Source: Flavobacterium frigidimaris (GTDB taxonomy: Bacteria; Bacteroidota; Bacteroidia; Flavobacteriales; Flavobacteriaceae). Taken from it: a stretch of 64,000 bases of DNA. The DNA lies in assembly GCA_900129595.1 (NCBI GenBank), contig FQWG01000006.1, positions 62,001 to 126,000 of the forward strand. The letters are read 5' to 3'. The notes under the pieces were generated by a model that saw only the letters and a program-made list of their open reading frames with translations, did no database searches and had not been told where the DNA came from. Both the position numbers and the translations under genes were made by a program. Shown here in pieces: positions 32,785 through 42,380 of this stretch (the stretch's first letter is position 1; each line of letters starts with the position of its first letter).

Positions 32785-33004
32785 AGACTTCTTAGATTGT
32801 TGGATTTTTAGACTTCTTAGATTTTAAAGTGTACCGCTTAATGTTTCGTCTTTTTTTTGATAATTTCTAAAAGTCTAGGAAGTCTAACTCTCTAAAATCT
32901 TGAATTCTAATTGCCACATTCTCTAATTAAATCTATCTTTGCACCTTCAAAAAAGCACTTGCTAAGAAATCTAATACTCTAAGCAGTCTAAAAATCTAAA
33001 AATC
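32785..33004. repeat. AGTCTAAxxATCTAA-type degenerate repeats in the 307-nt gap before the ABC-F gene
   Basis: The gap 32701-33007 contains three runs of short T/A-rich units: GACTTCTTAGATT twice (32787-32830), AAGTCTAGGAAGTCTAACTC in the opposite sense (about 32870-32900), and CTAAAAATCTAAAAATCTAA right up to the start codon (about 32985-33004). The first and later runs are complementary. A promoter is embedded at 32911-32941. Confidence 0.55.
32911..32941 (+). promoter_or_regulatory. Promoter of the ABC-F gene
   Basis: TTG (32911-32913), 20-nt spacer, TATCTTTG (32934-32941). It lies between two blocks of short repeats and gives a leader of about 60 nt. Confidence 0.75.
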
Positions 33005-33007
33005 TAA

Positions 33008-34642
33008 ATGATTACAGTTAACGATATTTCGGTTCAGTTTGGTGGAACTACATTATTTAGCGATGTTTCTTTTGCTATAAATGAAAATGATAAAATTGCC
33101 CTTATGGGTAAAAATGGTGCGGGAAAATCGACACTTTTAAAAATTATTGCAGGACAGAGCAAACCTTCTACCGGAAGTATCTCGGCTCCAAAAGAAGCTG
33201 TTATCGCTTATTTGCCTCAGCATTTGTTGACCAAAGATGGTTCTACAGTAATGGAAGAAGCATCGAAAGCTTTTGGTGAAATTTTTAAAATGAAAGCTGA
33301 AATCGATGAAATCAATGAACAATTAACGGTTCGTACAGATTATGAAAGTGATGCTTACATGAAATTGATCGAAAGAGTTTCTGACTTAAGTGAGAAATTT
33401 TATGCAATCGAAGAAGTAAATTACGAAGCTGAAGTTGAGAAGATTTTAGTAGGTTTAGGTTTCGAACGTGAGGATTTTACGCGTCAGACTTCTGAATTTT
33501 CAGGAGGATGGAGAATGCGAATTGAATTGGCGAAAATCTTACTTCAAAAACCGGATTTAATATTACTGGATGAGCCAACCAACCACATGGATATTGAAAG
33601 TATTCAGTGGTTAGAAGAGTTTTTGATCAATTCAGCAAAGGCAGTTGTGGTAATTTCGCACGACAGAGCATTCGTAGATAATATTACGAATCGTACGATC
33701 GAGGTTACAATGGGAAGAATTTACGATTATAAAGCGAAATATTCCCATTACTTAGAATTAAGAAAAGACCGTCGTATACACCAGCAAAAAGCCTACGATG
33801 AGCAACAAAAAATGATTGCTGATAACAGAGCTTTTATTGATCGTTTCAAAGGGACTTTTTCTAAAACAGACGCGGTTCAGTCTCGTGTTAAGATGTTAGA
33901 GAAATTGGTTATTGTGCAGGTTGATGAAGTAGATAATTCAGCATTGAAACTTAAATTCCCTCCGGCAGCACGTTCCGGTCAATACCCTGTTGTGGTAAAA
34001 GAGCTTTCTAAATCATACGGAGATCATGTTGTTTTTAAAGATGCTAATGTGGTTATCGAAAGAGGTGAAAAAGTAGCTTTTGTAGGTAAAAATGGAGAAG
34101 GTAAATCGACTATGATCAAAGCGATCATGAAAGAAATTGGTATCGATGAAGGAAGTGTTGAAATTGGACACAATTCTCAGATTGGATATTTTGCCCAGAA
34201 TCAGGCTTCTTTATTAGATGAAAATGCTACCATTTTTGAGACTATTGATGCTATTGCGGTTGGAGATGTGCGTACCCAAATAAAAAATATTCTTGGAGCC
34301 TTTATGTTCCAGGGTGATGATATTACCAAAAAAGTAAAAGTACTTTCTGGAGGTGAAAAAACGCGTTTGGCAATGATTAAATTATTGCTGGAACCTGTGA
34401 ACTTATTGATTCTGGATGAGCCTTCAAATCACTTAGATATGAAGACTAAAGATATTATCAAAGATGCGCTGCGTGATTTCGACGGAACTTTGATCTTAGT
34501 TTCTCACGACCGTGATTTCCTTGACGGCTTAGCGACTAAAGTTTTTGAGTTTGGAAACAAGCGTGTCAAAGAACATTTTGAAGATGTTGCCGGTTTCCTT
34601 GCACATAAAAAAATGGATTCGATGAGAGAGATTGAAAAGTAA
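33008..34642 (+). CDS. ABC-F family ATPase (ribosome-associated type)
   Basis: A 544-residue protein with two ATPase domains and no membrane helix, the ABC-F pattern; such proteins act on the ribosome in translation, not in transport. Domain 1 has GKNGAGKSTLL, signature FSGGWRMRIELA and LILLDEPTNHMD; domain 2 has GKNGEGKSTM, LSGGEKTRLAMIK and LLILDEPSNHLD. The linker (about 240-320) is charged and includes RFKGTFSKTDAVQSR. The overall form resembles YbiT. It is transcribed alone with its own promoter and terminator, so it is not the missing ATPase of the export operon downstream. Confidence 0.94.
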   Translation: MITVNDISVQFGGTTLFSDVSFAINENDKIALMGKNGAGKSTLLKIIAGQSKPSTGSISAPKEAVIAYLPQHLLTKDGSTVMEEASKAFGEIFKMKAEIDEINEQLTVRTDYESDAYMKLIERVSDLSEKFYAIEEVNYEAEVEKILVGLGFEREDFTRQTSEFSGGWRMRIELAKILLQKPDLILLDEPTNHMDIESIQWLEEFLINSAKAVVVISHDRAFVDNITNRTIEVTMGRIYDYKAKYSHYLELRKDRRIHQQKAYDEQQKMIADNRAFIDRFKGTFSKTDAVQSRVKMLEKLVIVQVDEVDNSALKLKFPPAARSGQYPVVVKELSKSYGDHVVFKDANVVIERGEKVAFVGKNGEGKSTMIKAIMKEIGIDEGSVEIGHNSQIGYFAQNQASLLDENATIFETIDAIAVGDVRTQIKNILGAFMFQGDDITKKVKVLSGGEKTRLAMIKLLLEPVNLLILDEPSNHLDMKTKDIIKDALRDFDGTLILVSHDRDFLDGLATKVFEFGNKRVKEHFEDVAGFLAHKKMDSMREIEK

Positions 34643-34655
34643 TTTCAAATCAAAT

Positions 34656-34697
34656 AAAAAAAACGGTGTAAGGAATTAATCTTAGACCGTTTTTTTA
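34656..34697 (+). terminator. Terminator between convergent genes
   Basis: AAAAAACGGT...TAAG pairs with CTTAG..ACCGTTTTTT, ending in a T run; it can serve both the ABC-F gene and the opposite-strand permease gene. Confidence 0.82.
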
Positions 34698-34714
34698 TGG
34701 AGTAAATGAAGAGT

Positions 34715-35872
34715 TTAGACCTCTTTTAAAACACTTTTTTTCTTAAAATATAGAGCGATATATGCCGCAATTGAGCAGATGAAACCTATAATAATCATGT
34801 TCCAGACAGGTGTAGTGGTTTGAGAAAAAGTTCCGTCCTCAATAATCAGGATCCTAAAAGCTTTCAGGAAATGAGTCAGGGGAATCACGTTGGCAATTGC
34901 CTGAACGGCTTGAGGCATTTGGCTTAAAGGCCAGGTAAAACCACTTAAGATAAAACTTGGCGTTGCAATTACCATTAAAATTTCAGTGGCCTTTAATTGA
35001 TTTGGAACTAAAATACTGACCAGAATACCAATAAAAGAAACGGAAAGCACAAAGATTCCGGCTATAAAGGTGAGCGGAAGTAAGTTTTCATAAAAAGGGA
35101 GCCTGAACCATAAAGTAAAGAGCCAGTAAATAAACCAGATTCCAAAACTCATTAACATATAAGGAATAATTTTTACAGCCAGAAGTTTTAATATAGAAGG
35201 ACATCTATTTACTAAATCCTTAAAAGTTCCGTTTTCGAATTCAGAGGCAAAAGAAAGAGCCAGTCCCAATAATAGTACTTGTTGTAAAACGGTTGCCAAA
35301 ACGCCCGGCCATAGAAAGTACATATAATTAGTGCTGCGGTTGTATTTTTTTATAAAAGTAGTTTTGAAAGGTTCATATTGCGAGGCAAGCAAATTTTCGG
35401 GGATACCTTGTTTTCTTAACGTTTCAATCTGAACACCTGCTTTTAATGTTCCCAGACAAACCTGTATCGCTGTCGACGCATAATTGGCCGTTAAAACATT
35501 GGATGTGTTGACTATGGTAGTAATTTCAGGATATCTTTTTGTCAGGGTCATTTTTTCGAAACCTTTCGGGATCATAACAACGCAGGCCGCTTCTTTTTCG
35601 ATAGCAATTTTAGAAAGATTATTCTGGTCGTATAAAATCGATGCAATAGATAAGACTTCATTATCTTCGAACATTTGAATTGCTTTTGAGCTTAATTCAG
35701 ATCTGTCCTGATCAATAATGATTATAGGTAAATCAGTTACTTTTCCTTTGCCGTAAACATATCCTAATAATACGCCATAAAGTATAGGTGCGCCAATAAA
35801 AAGCAATCGGAGGACTTTATTGCTCCAGAATAATCTGAATTCCCGTTTAAGCAATGAAAAGAAATTTTGCAT
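34715..35872 (-). CDS. ABC-2 type permease (YhhJ-like)
   Basis: A 385-residue inner-membrane permease. One helix lies at about 20-40, then a periplasmic domain of about 135 residues, then five helices in the C-terminal half (about 185-378), as in ABC2_membrane_3 drug or polymer exporters. It is the last gene of the TolC - HlyD - permease unit and starts 2 nt after the HlyD-type gene's stop. No ATPase gene lies in the operon, so a partner must be encoded elsewhere. Confidence 0.92.
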   Translation of the reverse strand: MQNFFSLLKREFRLFWSNKVLRLLFIGAPILYGVLLGYVYGKGKVTDLPIIIIDQDRSELSSKAIQMFEDNEVLSIASILYDQNNLSKIAIEKEAACVVMIPKGFEKMTLTKRYPEITTIVNTSNVLTANYASTAIQVCLGTLKAGVQIETLRKQGIPENLLASQYEPFKTTFIKKYNRSTNYMYFLWPGVLATVLQQVLLLGLALSFASEFENGTFKDLVNRCPSILKLLAVKIIPYMLMSFGIWFIYWLFTLWFRLPFYENLLPLTFIAGIFVLSVSFIGILVSILVPNQLKATEILMVIATPSFILSGFTWPLSQMPQAVQAIANVIPLTHFLKAFRILIIEDGTFSQTTTPVWNMIIIGFICSIAAYIALYFKKKSVLKEV

Positions 35873-35874
35873 AG

Positions 35875-36828
35875 TTAAAGAGATAAGGTAACGGTTGTTT
35901 TTGTAATAAGATCTTTTGTCTGGTCACTGTTGGAAGGTGTTATTTTCATTTCGAATAAACTTTCCTGCATTTCGTAATCCGGGTACGCGGTGGCTATATT
36001 TCCATAAGCTCCCAATTGTTTTATTGTAGAAATAGTTCCTTTAATATCTTCTTTTTTGTAGGGAACATGAACGGTAATTTCCTGTCCTTTTTTGAATTTT
36101 GCCAATTGGTTCTCTGCAATTGTAAAACGGAAATAAGTACTATTGGCAATATAGCCATTAAACAAAGTATAGCCGGGTAGTGCTAGTTCGCCCAGATTTA
36201 GAGTAATGGTTTCTATACTCATGTTTTGTGGGGCAATGATATAGCGTTCTTTATCAGCGGTTTCTACTTCCTGCAATGCGCCAAGAGCTCTGTCCTGTTG
36301 TCCCAAAGCCATTGTTTGCTGTTCGATACGAGCTCCTTTTTTGGCATCATCTAATTCGGCAATGACGGCATTGTATTGCGCTTGTGCTCCTTGATATTTG
36401 GCAAAAGTCTCGTCATAAGTTTGTTGTGAGATTAGAGAGTCTTTAAGCATATTGTTCAATCGTCGGATTGATTTCTGAGCAAATTTATATTGCTCCTTTA
36501 ATCCCATTTTTTTAGCTTCAAGCTGTTTGATCTGGTTTTCTGTTGCTCCTTTTACAGCCATTTTGTATTGTGCTTTTGCAGAGATGACAGCTCCTTCGGC
36601 CTGATTTTTTTTGGCATCTACTTCCGGAATATCAAGAATGGCAAGTGTGTCTCCTTTCTGGGCAATATCACCTTCTTTGACAAAGATTTTCAGGATCTTG
36701 CCCGGTATTTTGCTTACAACCGCAATTTGTTCTTTTTCTATTTTTCCCTGAATTACATTTTCTTTTTTAGCTTTTTGGCAGCTTATAAAAATGAAAATTA
36801 AACTGATTGTCATAATTGCTTTTTTCAT
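35875..36828 (-). CDS. HlyD-family periplasmic adaptor (lipoprotein)
   Basis: A 317-residue membrane-fusion protein that bridges an inner-membrane exporter and TolC. The lipid-attachment Cys17 (FIFISC) is followed by QKAKKEN, basic and not acidic, which agrees with periplasmic retention. The biotinyl-lipoyl half-motif VVSKIPGKILKIFVKEGD (about 38-55), a helical hairpin (about 75-180) and a barrel domain with ITVHVPYK are visible. It sits between the TolC gene (12-nt gap) and the permease. Confidence 0.93.
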   Translation of the reverse strand: MKKAIMTISLIFIFISCQKAKKENVIQGKIEKEQIAVVSKIPGKILKIFVKEGDIAQKGDTLAILDIPEVDAKKNQAEGAVISAKAQYKMAVKGATENQIKQLEAKKMGLKEQYKFAQKSIRRLNNMLKDSLISQQTYDETFAKYQGAQAQYNAVIAELDDAKKGARIEQQTMALGQQDRALGALQEVETADKERYIIAPQNMSIETITLNLGELALPGYTLFNGYIANSTYFRFTIAENQLAKFKKGQEITVHVPYKKEDIKGTISTIKQLGAYGNIATAYPDYEMQESLFEMKITPSNSDQTKDLITKTTVTLSL

Positions 36829-36840
36829 AGAACAGAACTT

Positions 36841-38223
36841 TTATTTGGATAGTTTTTTTGATAAATCGCCAGTGACGATTATGGTTTCAATGGCTGCTAA
36901 TCGTTGTTCGATTAAAGTTGTCGTTTTATTTACAGAGGCTTTATACGAATCGTTTTCGGCTTCAAGGCGTTCAGATATATTGATCAGGCCTTCTTTGTAC
37001 TGTTTTATGGCTAAATTCAAATTATTAGCGGCTACTTTCTCCTGTTGTTGGGTAATATCAATTTTTTGAGTAAGAACACTATAATCAACCAGGTTTTTTT
37101 CCAGGAGCAATTCCAGTTTTTCCTTAGTGTCATCAATCTGGTTTTGTACCTGTTCGACATTTATTTTGGCTTCGTGTACTTTGTGTTTTCTTTCAAAACC
37201 GGAAAATACTTCCCATTTCATAGCGGCACCAACCACCCAGTTGTTGCTTATTGTTGCTTCATTTAATCCTAAATATAATGCTTCGTTTATTCCTGTAATT
37301 ATCGGTGTTGTGGCATTGGCATCAAATAAACTCGAATAAGAAACTCCTCCAAATGCTCCCAAAGTGGGCAGATAAGTACCTTTTTCTTTCTTTAATAAAT
37401 ATTCGTAGGCAGTTTTAAACGATTCCAGTGCTTTTATTTCCTGCTTATTTTGAGTGCTTAATTTTTCATCAGCAATTAAATAGGGAGTCAGGTTGTACTT
37501 AACATTTTCTATTTCGGTAATAGAGTAACCTGTCAGGTATTGGATTTTTTTATACACTAATTTTCGTTTTCCATCGAGTTCAATCTTTTTAGATGCCAAT
37601 TCAAGAGATGCCAGCTTTATTTTATCACGGTCATACGGAATTGCAAGTCCTTGTTCTATTGCCTTTGTAACACGTTTGGTTTCTGTGTCAAGTCTTTTTT
37701 CGCTTTCCTTTATTAGTCTGTCGATTTCTTTTAAAAGTTCTAATTGATCAAAAGTATTAATGACATCTTTTGTAATTGCATCTTTCTCAGATTCTTTTAA
37801 GAATACGGTTCCTTTCATTTTTTCATGTACTGCCTTCGCTCCGTTTGGAATTTGCATACCACTGAACAAGACTGTTTTTGCCATTACGCTTCCGTTAAAA
37901 ATGTTACCGTAATTTTTAAAAGCTGTTTTTCCGTCAAATAAAGGATAATTCACAATCGGTATGGTAGCCGTTGGAAGATCGACTGTCAGCTTATTATCAA
38001 AATAAGTATACAATGCACTGGCTTCTACAGTTGGGATATATTTGTTCCAGACTCCTTTTTCCTGAAGGTTTAATTTTTCAATATCCAGGTCTTTGTTTTT
38101 TAAGGAAGAACTTTTTTCTATAGCTTTATGAATAGCGTCTTCAAGAGTTGGTGAGATTTCTATCTGAGCATATCCGTAAGTTAAGAAAAAGAAGAAAAAT
38201 AAAATAGGTAGATGTTTTCTCAT
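36841..38223 (-). CDS. TolC-family outer-membrane channel
   Basis: A 460-residue outer-membrane efflux channel. I start at the ATG complementary to 38221-38223, which gives a signal peptide ending YGYAQ; the frame runs 66 codons further but those residues do not look like a mature protein. The body is long alpha-helical with two internal repeats, seen in TPTLEDAIHKAIEKSSSL near the N-terminus and LNLAIKQYKEGLINISERLEA near the C-terminus. It is the first gene of the three-gene export operon. A TAACTTTG box lies upstream (complement of 38316-38323). Confidence 0.93.
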   Translation of the reverse strand: MRKHLPILFFFFFLTYGYAQIEISPTLEDAIHKAIEKSSSLKNKDLDIEKLNLQEKGVWNKYIPTVEASALYTYFDNKLTVDLPTATIPIVNYPLFDGKTAFKNYGNIFNGSVMAKTVLFSGMQIPNGAKAVHEKMKGTVFLKESEKDAITKDVINTFDQLELLKEIDRLIKESEKRLDTETKRVTKAIEQGLAIPYDRDKIKLASLELASKKIELDGKRKLVYKKIQYLTGYSITEIENVKYNLTPYLIADEKLSTQNKQEIKALESFKTAYEYLLKKEKGTYLPTLGAFGGVSYSSLFDANATTPIITGINEALYLGLNEATISNNWVVGAAMKWEVFSGFERKHKVHEAKINVEQVQNQIDDTKEKLELLLEKNLVDYSVLTQKIDITQQQEKVAANNLNLAIKQYKEGLINISERLEAENDSYKASVNKTTTLIEQRLAAIETIIVTGDLSKKLSK

Positions 38224-38478
38224 TGTAATTTTTGTTTCTATTATATGATAAATCGTAAACAGATTTTTGTAAGATATTACAAGCGGAACAAGTGTATGTG
38301 AAATACGGTTATCTACAAAGTTAAACATATTAGTCTTACAATCTGCCTTTATAAAAAGGAAATAGAGGGTTGAATTGAAACTTTTACAGCGAAAAGAGAA
38401 AGATATTTGATGTTGATGCACTTTATGTGTTTTTTTTATATCTTAGTAGGAATATTTCTAAATTAACTACTTATTAAC

Positions 38479-39714
38479 ATGAAAAAAAGAGCCTTCTTTT
38501 TAGTTGTTGTGTTGACTGGCTTATTTAGTCTTCCTGTTTTTTCTCAAACAGATAATGAGCCGGTTGCTTTAGGTTTGCCTGGAGATAACCTTAATTTGTA
38601 TGCAGTTTTAGATATTTTTCAGAAATCTAAAACTTTAGAAGATTTTGAAAAAGCCTTAAACGATCCGGACAATAAGGTTAATAATTTAGATTTAAATAAC
38701 GACGGAGAAATCGACTATATTGAGATCGAAAGCCATAAAGAAGGCAATACACATGTAATTGTGCTTCAGGTAGCAGTAAATAATAACGAAACGCAAGATG
38801 TAGCAGTTATTGAAGTTGATAAAGATAAAAAAAACAATGTTCACGTTCAGGCTATTGGTGATGAAGATTTATATGGTAAAAATTATATTGTAGAGCCTTC
38901 CGGCAGTGCTTCGGGAACACCAAATCCGGGATATACGGGAGGCAGTACTGTCATTGTAAATAATAATACAACCAATAACTATACTACTACAACTACAAGT
39001 CCGGGTTATGTAAGCGCGAGTGTTAGTGCATGGCCGGTTATATTATTTTTGTTTTCTCCAGTGTATGTAGCCTATCGCTCTCCTTGGCATTGGGGATATT
39101 ATCCTCCGTATTGGCGTCCTTGGCGTCCCGTTTATTACCATGATTATTGGGGATATCACGGACATTACTACAGAAGTCCGTATTACCGAAGAACTGCTGT
39201 TATAAGAAATCCAAGGTATTATAATAATTATGCTGCCAGAAGAAATACATCAGTGGTTGTTAGGGACAACCGTACTAACGGACGTTATAATACGACCTAT
39301 AATGGCAGGGATTATAAAAGACCGGCTCCTGTGACAAGACCGTCAAGGCCCGGAAATACAACCAGGCCAACGACGCGCCCTACAAATCCGTCGACGAGAC
39401 CTGGAAATACGACGCGTCCTACTAATCCATCGACAAGACCTGGAAATACGACGCGTCCTACGAATCCGTCAACGAGACCCGGAAATAACACCAGACCAAC
39501 GACGCGTCCGGTGACACCGACTAATCCATCAACGCGACCAGTTGTGAGGCCAGCGCAGCCTGTAACAAGACCAGCTACGCGTCCAGTTACTCCAACTGCT
39601 CCGTCTACACGACCTGCTGTTAGGCCAACTGCTCCGTCTGCACGTCCTGCAACACAGCCCACAACAAGACCAGCAACTCCCAGACCTGCTTCAGGAGGTT
39701 CAAACAGGAGATAG
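38479..39714 (+). CDS. Secreted protein with Thr/Pro/Arg repeat tail
   Basis: A 411-residue protein with a signal peptide (ends PVFSQ). Residues 35-140 form a domain with a calcium-loop-like DLNNDGEIDY (71-80) and several beta strands; an Asn/Thr linker and a hydrophobic stretch (about 177-198) follow. Then comes a Trp/Tyr/His-rich zone (about 199-240), and a low-complexity tail from about 285 to the end made of RPTNPSTRPGNTT-type repeats. The hydrophobic stretch may be a membrane anchor. The family is not recognised; the tail could be a cell-wall-binding or extended spacer. It is divergent from the TolC operon. Confidence 0.85.
   Translation: MKKRAFFLVVVLTGLFSLPVFSQTDNEPVALGLPGDNLNLYAVLDIFQKSKTLEDFEKALNDPDNKVNNLDLNNDGEIDYIEIESHKEGNTHVIVLQVAVNNNETQDVAVIEVDKDKKNNVHVQAIGDEDLYGKNYIVEPSGSASGTPNPGYTGGSTVIVNNNTTNNYTTTTTSPGYVSASVSAWPVILFLFSPVYVAYRSPWHWGYYPPYWRPWRPVYYHDYWGYHGHYYRSPYYRRTAVIRNPRYYNNYAARRNTSVVVRDNRTNGRYNTTYNGRDYKRPAPVTRPSRPGNTTRPTTRPTNPSTRPGNTTRPTNPSTRPGNTTRPTNPSTRPGNNTRPTTRPVTPTNPSTRPVVRPAQPVTRPATRPVTPTAPSTRPAVRPTAPSARPATQPTTRPATPRPASGGSNRR
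39373..39489 (+). repeat. Three tandem 39-bp coding repeats
   Basis: Units start at 39373, 39412 and 39451 (ACGCGTCCTAC type) and encode 13 residues each, TRPTNPSTRPGNT. They differ only by a few synonymous or single-base changes. Degenerate copies extend on both sides in the tail of the secreted protein. Confidence 0.85.
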
Positions 39715-39773
39715 GTATAGGGAGTTGTGTTGTTGAAGTGCCGATATTGAATAATTTCTAATGGAAAGAGCTT

Positions 39774-40925
39774 ATGAATAAATCTTTACTAATAAAAATA
39801 GTTTTTGTTTTTTTAATAGCGCCGCTCTTTATAAATGCTCAAACTAATAATACAACTGCGCCTGAAGATTCCGGAAGTGCTGTTAAATATCCGCAATTTC
39901 AGTTCAAAGGACTTATACAGGCAAGATACTTGGAAAGTTTTGGAACAAATGTAGATGTTTTGGGAGCGCATCATTCAACGGGCGAGGTTACCCAAAGTTC
40001 GTTTGATATTAAAAGAATGCGTGTTGGTCTTAATACTAAATTAAGTAACACCACTGAAGTTGTAATTTTAGTAAATCTGGCTGATTTTAAATCTGATCCT
40101 AAAGGGAAAGTACTTGAAAACGCTTACGGAAAATATACTTTTAGCAGATATCTCGCTTTAACCGGAGGACAATTTCGTCCTGCATTTGGTATTGAAGAAT
40201 TGGTTCCGGTAGATATTATAAAATCATTTGACTTCTCCAATCAATATTATGAATTTGGAAAGAATGGCTGGACGAGTTTTCAGATTGGTGCTTCTGCAAA
40301 CGGAAGTTTCGATATTGGTAAAAATCCTGTGAGTTATGCGATTTCAGTTTTAAACGGAAACGGAAGAAATCAGGAAATGGACAATGACAACGGGAAACAA
40401 TATGCAACAAGATGGGTGTTTGAATTGTCGAAACGCTATAAGATAAATTTAGGATTAAACGGAGGAATCGGAAAAAGAGCAGATCAGAAAGTATTTGCTT
40501 TAGGTGCTGATATCACAAGTGATTTTAAACTGACGGACAGGTTTATTTTTGATTTGCAAATTGAATATAAGCAAGGAACCAATCAGAACCTGTATTTCTC
40601 TTTGCCGGCAGATGCGAGAACGCCAAATGTTGATGATTATCAAATGCGCGGGATTTATTTTTTGCCTAATCTGAGATATGTTGTCGATTATAAAAAATTG
40701 ACTTCTCTGGAGCTGTCCTGCCGTTTTGAATCTTTTGATAATAATTTTAAGGTAAATTCGAATGTGAGAAAAACCTATACGCCAATGATCAGTCTTGAAT
40801 TTGGTAAAGCGTATTTAGGGCGTATAGAAATGGGATTTGAGTTCGACAGATACAATAAAAATATTCCTGATACATCGTATTATAATGATGATTTGTTTCT
40901 TATTCAATTACAACTCCGACTTTAA
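39774..40925 (+). CDS. OprO/OprP-type outer-membrane porin
   Basis: A 383-residue porin with a signal peptide (ends FINAQ) and an even spread of amphipathic beta strands to the C-terminus LFLIQLQLRL. QFKGLIQARYLESFG near the N-terminus and GKYTFSRYLALTGGQFRPAFGIEELV fit the phosphate-selective porin family. It lies 21 nt before a dicarboxylate-type transporter gene, so the pair probably takes the same anion across both membranes. Confidence 0.9.
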   Translation: MNKSLLIKIVFVFLIAPLFINAQTNNTTAPEDSGSAVKYPQFQFKGLIQARYLESFGTNVDVLGAHHSTGEVTQSSFDIKRMRVGLNTKLSNTTEVVILVNLADFKSDPKGKVLENAYGKYTFSRYLALTGGQFRPAFGIEELVPVDIIKSFDFSNQYYEFGKNGWTSFQIGASANGSFDIGKNPVSYAISVLNGNGRNQEMDNDNGKQYATRWVFELSKRYKINLGLNGGIGKRADQKVFALGADITSDFKLTDRFIFDLQIEYKQGTNQNLYFSLPADARTPNVDDYQMRGIYFLPNLRYVVDYKKLTSLELSCRFESFDNNFKVNSNVRKTYTPMISLEFGKAYLGRIEMGFEFDRYNKNIPDTSYYNDDLFLIQLQLRL

Positions 40926-40946
40926 TCTAATTTAATATCTGTTCTT

Positions 40947-42377
40947 ATGAAAGAAGTAAAAATTCCTCAAACCTTAATAACGCTTGCAGTTGGAATTGCA
41001 ATTTGGTTGATTCCTGCTCCGGATGGTGTAAAAATTGAAGCATGGCACTTATTTGCCATTTTTGTTTCGACTATCTTAGGGATCATCTTGAAAGCTGCTC
41101 CAATGGGTACAATGTGTATGATTGCCATTGCACTAACGGCTTTTTCACAAGTTTTGGCTCCCGGTGAAGCCGGAAAGTCAATTACTTTGGCGCTTAGAGG
41201 TTTTGGAGATAAAGTGATTTGGCTCATCGGAATTTCATTTTTTATTGCGAGAGGATTTATTAAAACAGGTTTAGGAAACCGAATTGCTTTTTTATTCATT
41301 AGAGTATTTGGCAAGAGTTCGCTTGGTCTGGCGTATGGTTTAGGTTTGGCTGATTTGGTTTTAGCCCCTGCCGTACCAAGTAATACCGCCAGGGGAGGGG
41401 GGATTATTTATCCTATTATGAAATCTATGGCGATGAGTTTTGGCTCGATGCCCGATCAGCCTGAAACACACAGAAAATTAGGTTCTTATCTTACATTAAG
41501 CAGTTATAATGCAAATCTAATTGCTTCGTCTATGTTTCTTACCGGGACGGCGAGTAACCCAATGTGTCAGAAGTTTGCCCTTAACTTAGGAATTAAAATC
41601 AGTTGGATTTCCTGGGCAACGGCGGCTATCGTTCCGGGTTTGGTTGCTTTTTTTGTGATTCCGCTTGTATTGTATAAAATTTATCCGCCGGAACTAAAGA
41701 AAACCGGGGATGCGCCACAAATCGCCACTCAAAAACTGAAAGAAATGGGTCCAATCACCCGTAACGAATGGTTGATGTTGTTGACTTTCTTTATTTTATT
41801 ATTCCTTTGGATGACAGGAGATTTGTTTTCTATAGACGCGACAACAACAGCATTTATTGGTTTGGTAATTTTATTGCTTACTTCTGTTTTAACCTGGGAA
41901 GACGTAAAAGCTGAAAAAGGTGCCTGGGATACTATTGTTTGGTTTTCGGTTTTGGTAATGATGGCAAGTTCGCTCAATGAACTTGGTTTTATTGGTTGGT
42001 TCAGTAATTTGGTAAAAGCAGAAATAGGCGGATTAAGCTGGCAAATGGCTTTTCCAATTATTATACTGGTGTACTTTTTCAGTCATTATCTTTTTGCAAG
42101 TGCAACCGCACACGTCGCAGCGATGTATGCGGCTTTACTTGGTGTTGGAATTTCGTTAGGAATCCCTGGATTGTTATTGGCTTTTATGCTTGGTTTTGTA
42201 GGGTCACTTTACGGAACCTTAACACATTACGGACACGGTCCGGCACCCGTTTTCTTCGGGAGCGGCTATGTTGATCTAAAAAGCTGGTGGGTCAAAGGTT
42301 TGGTCACCGGAGTAACAATGTTGCTTATTTACATGGTCATCGGTGGACTTTGGCTGAGACTTATTGGTTATTTTTAA
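40947..42377 (+). CDS. DASS-family (SLC13) anion transporter
   Basis: A 476-residue inner-membrane transporter of the divalent anion:sodium symporter family, close to the 2-oxoglutarate/malate translocator group. About 12 hydrophobic segments are visible. Family motifs include PSNTARGGGIIYPIMKSMA and SSYNANLIASSMFLTGTASNP, which match the two substrate/sodium-binding clamshell motifs. It likely imports C4 or C5 dicarboxylates. Coupled with the porin gene upstream (21-nt gap). Confidence 0.93.
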   Translation: MKEVKIPQTLITLAVGIAIWLIPAPDGVKIEAWHLFAIFVSTILGIILKAAPMGTMCMIAIALTAFSQVLAPGEAGKSITLALRGFGDKVIWLIGISFFIARGFIKTGLGNRIAFLFIRVFGKSSLGLAYGLGLADLVLAPAVPSNTARGGGIIYPIMKSMAMSFGSMPDQPETHRKLGSYLTLSSYNANLIASSMFLTGTASNPMCQKFALNLGIKISWISWATAAIVPGLVAFFVIPLVLYKIYPPELKKTGDAPQIATQKLKEMGPITRNEWLMLLTFFILLFLWMTGDLFSIDATTTAFIGLVILLLTSVLTWEDVKAEKGAWDTIVWFSVLVMMASSLNELGFIGWFSNLVKAEIGGLSWQMAFPIIILVYFFSHYLFASATAHVAAMYAALLGVGISLGIPGLLLAFMLGFVGSLYGTLTHYGHGPAPVFFGSGYVDLKSWWVKGLVTGVTMLLIYMVIGGLWLRLIGYF

Positions 42378-42380
42378 AAA

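Noticed and set aside
32701..33007. Possible small gene or CRISPR-like repeats before the ABC-F gene
   Set aside because: Units are too short and degenerate and there are no uniform spacers; no open frame with a start is convincing.
33008..34642. ABC-F protein as the ATPase of the neighbouring export operon
   Set aside because: It has the two-domain ribosomal ABC-F design, is on the other strand, and is separated by a terminator.
39312..39662. Minus-strand open frame rich in Gly/Val
   Set aside because: It is the shadow of the Thr/Pro/Arg repeat tail on the plus strand; repeats keep several frames open.
41729..41977. Minus-strand frame within the DASS transporter gene
   Set aside because: Shadow of a membrane protein gene; no independent support.
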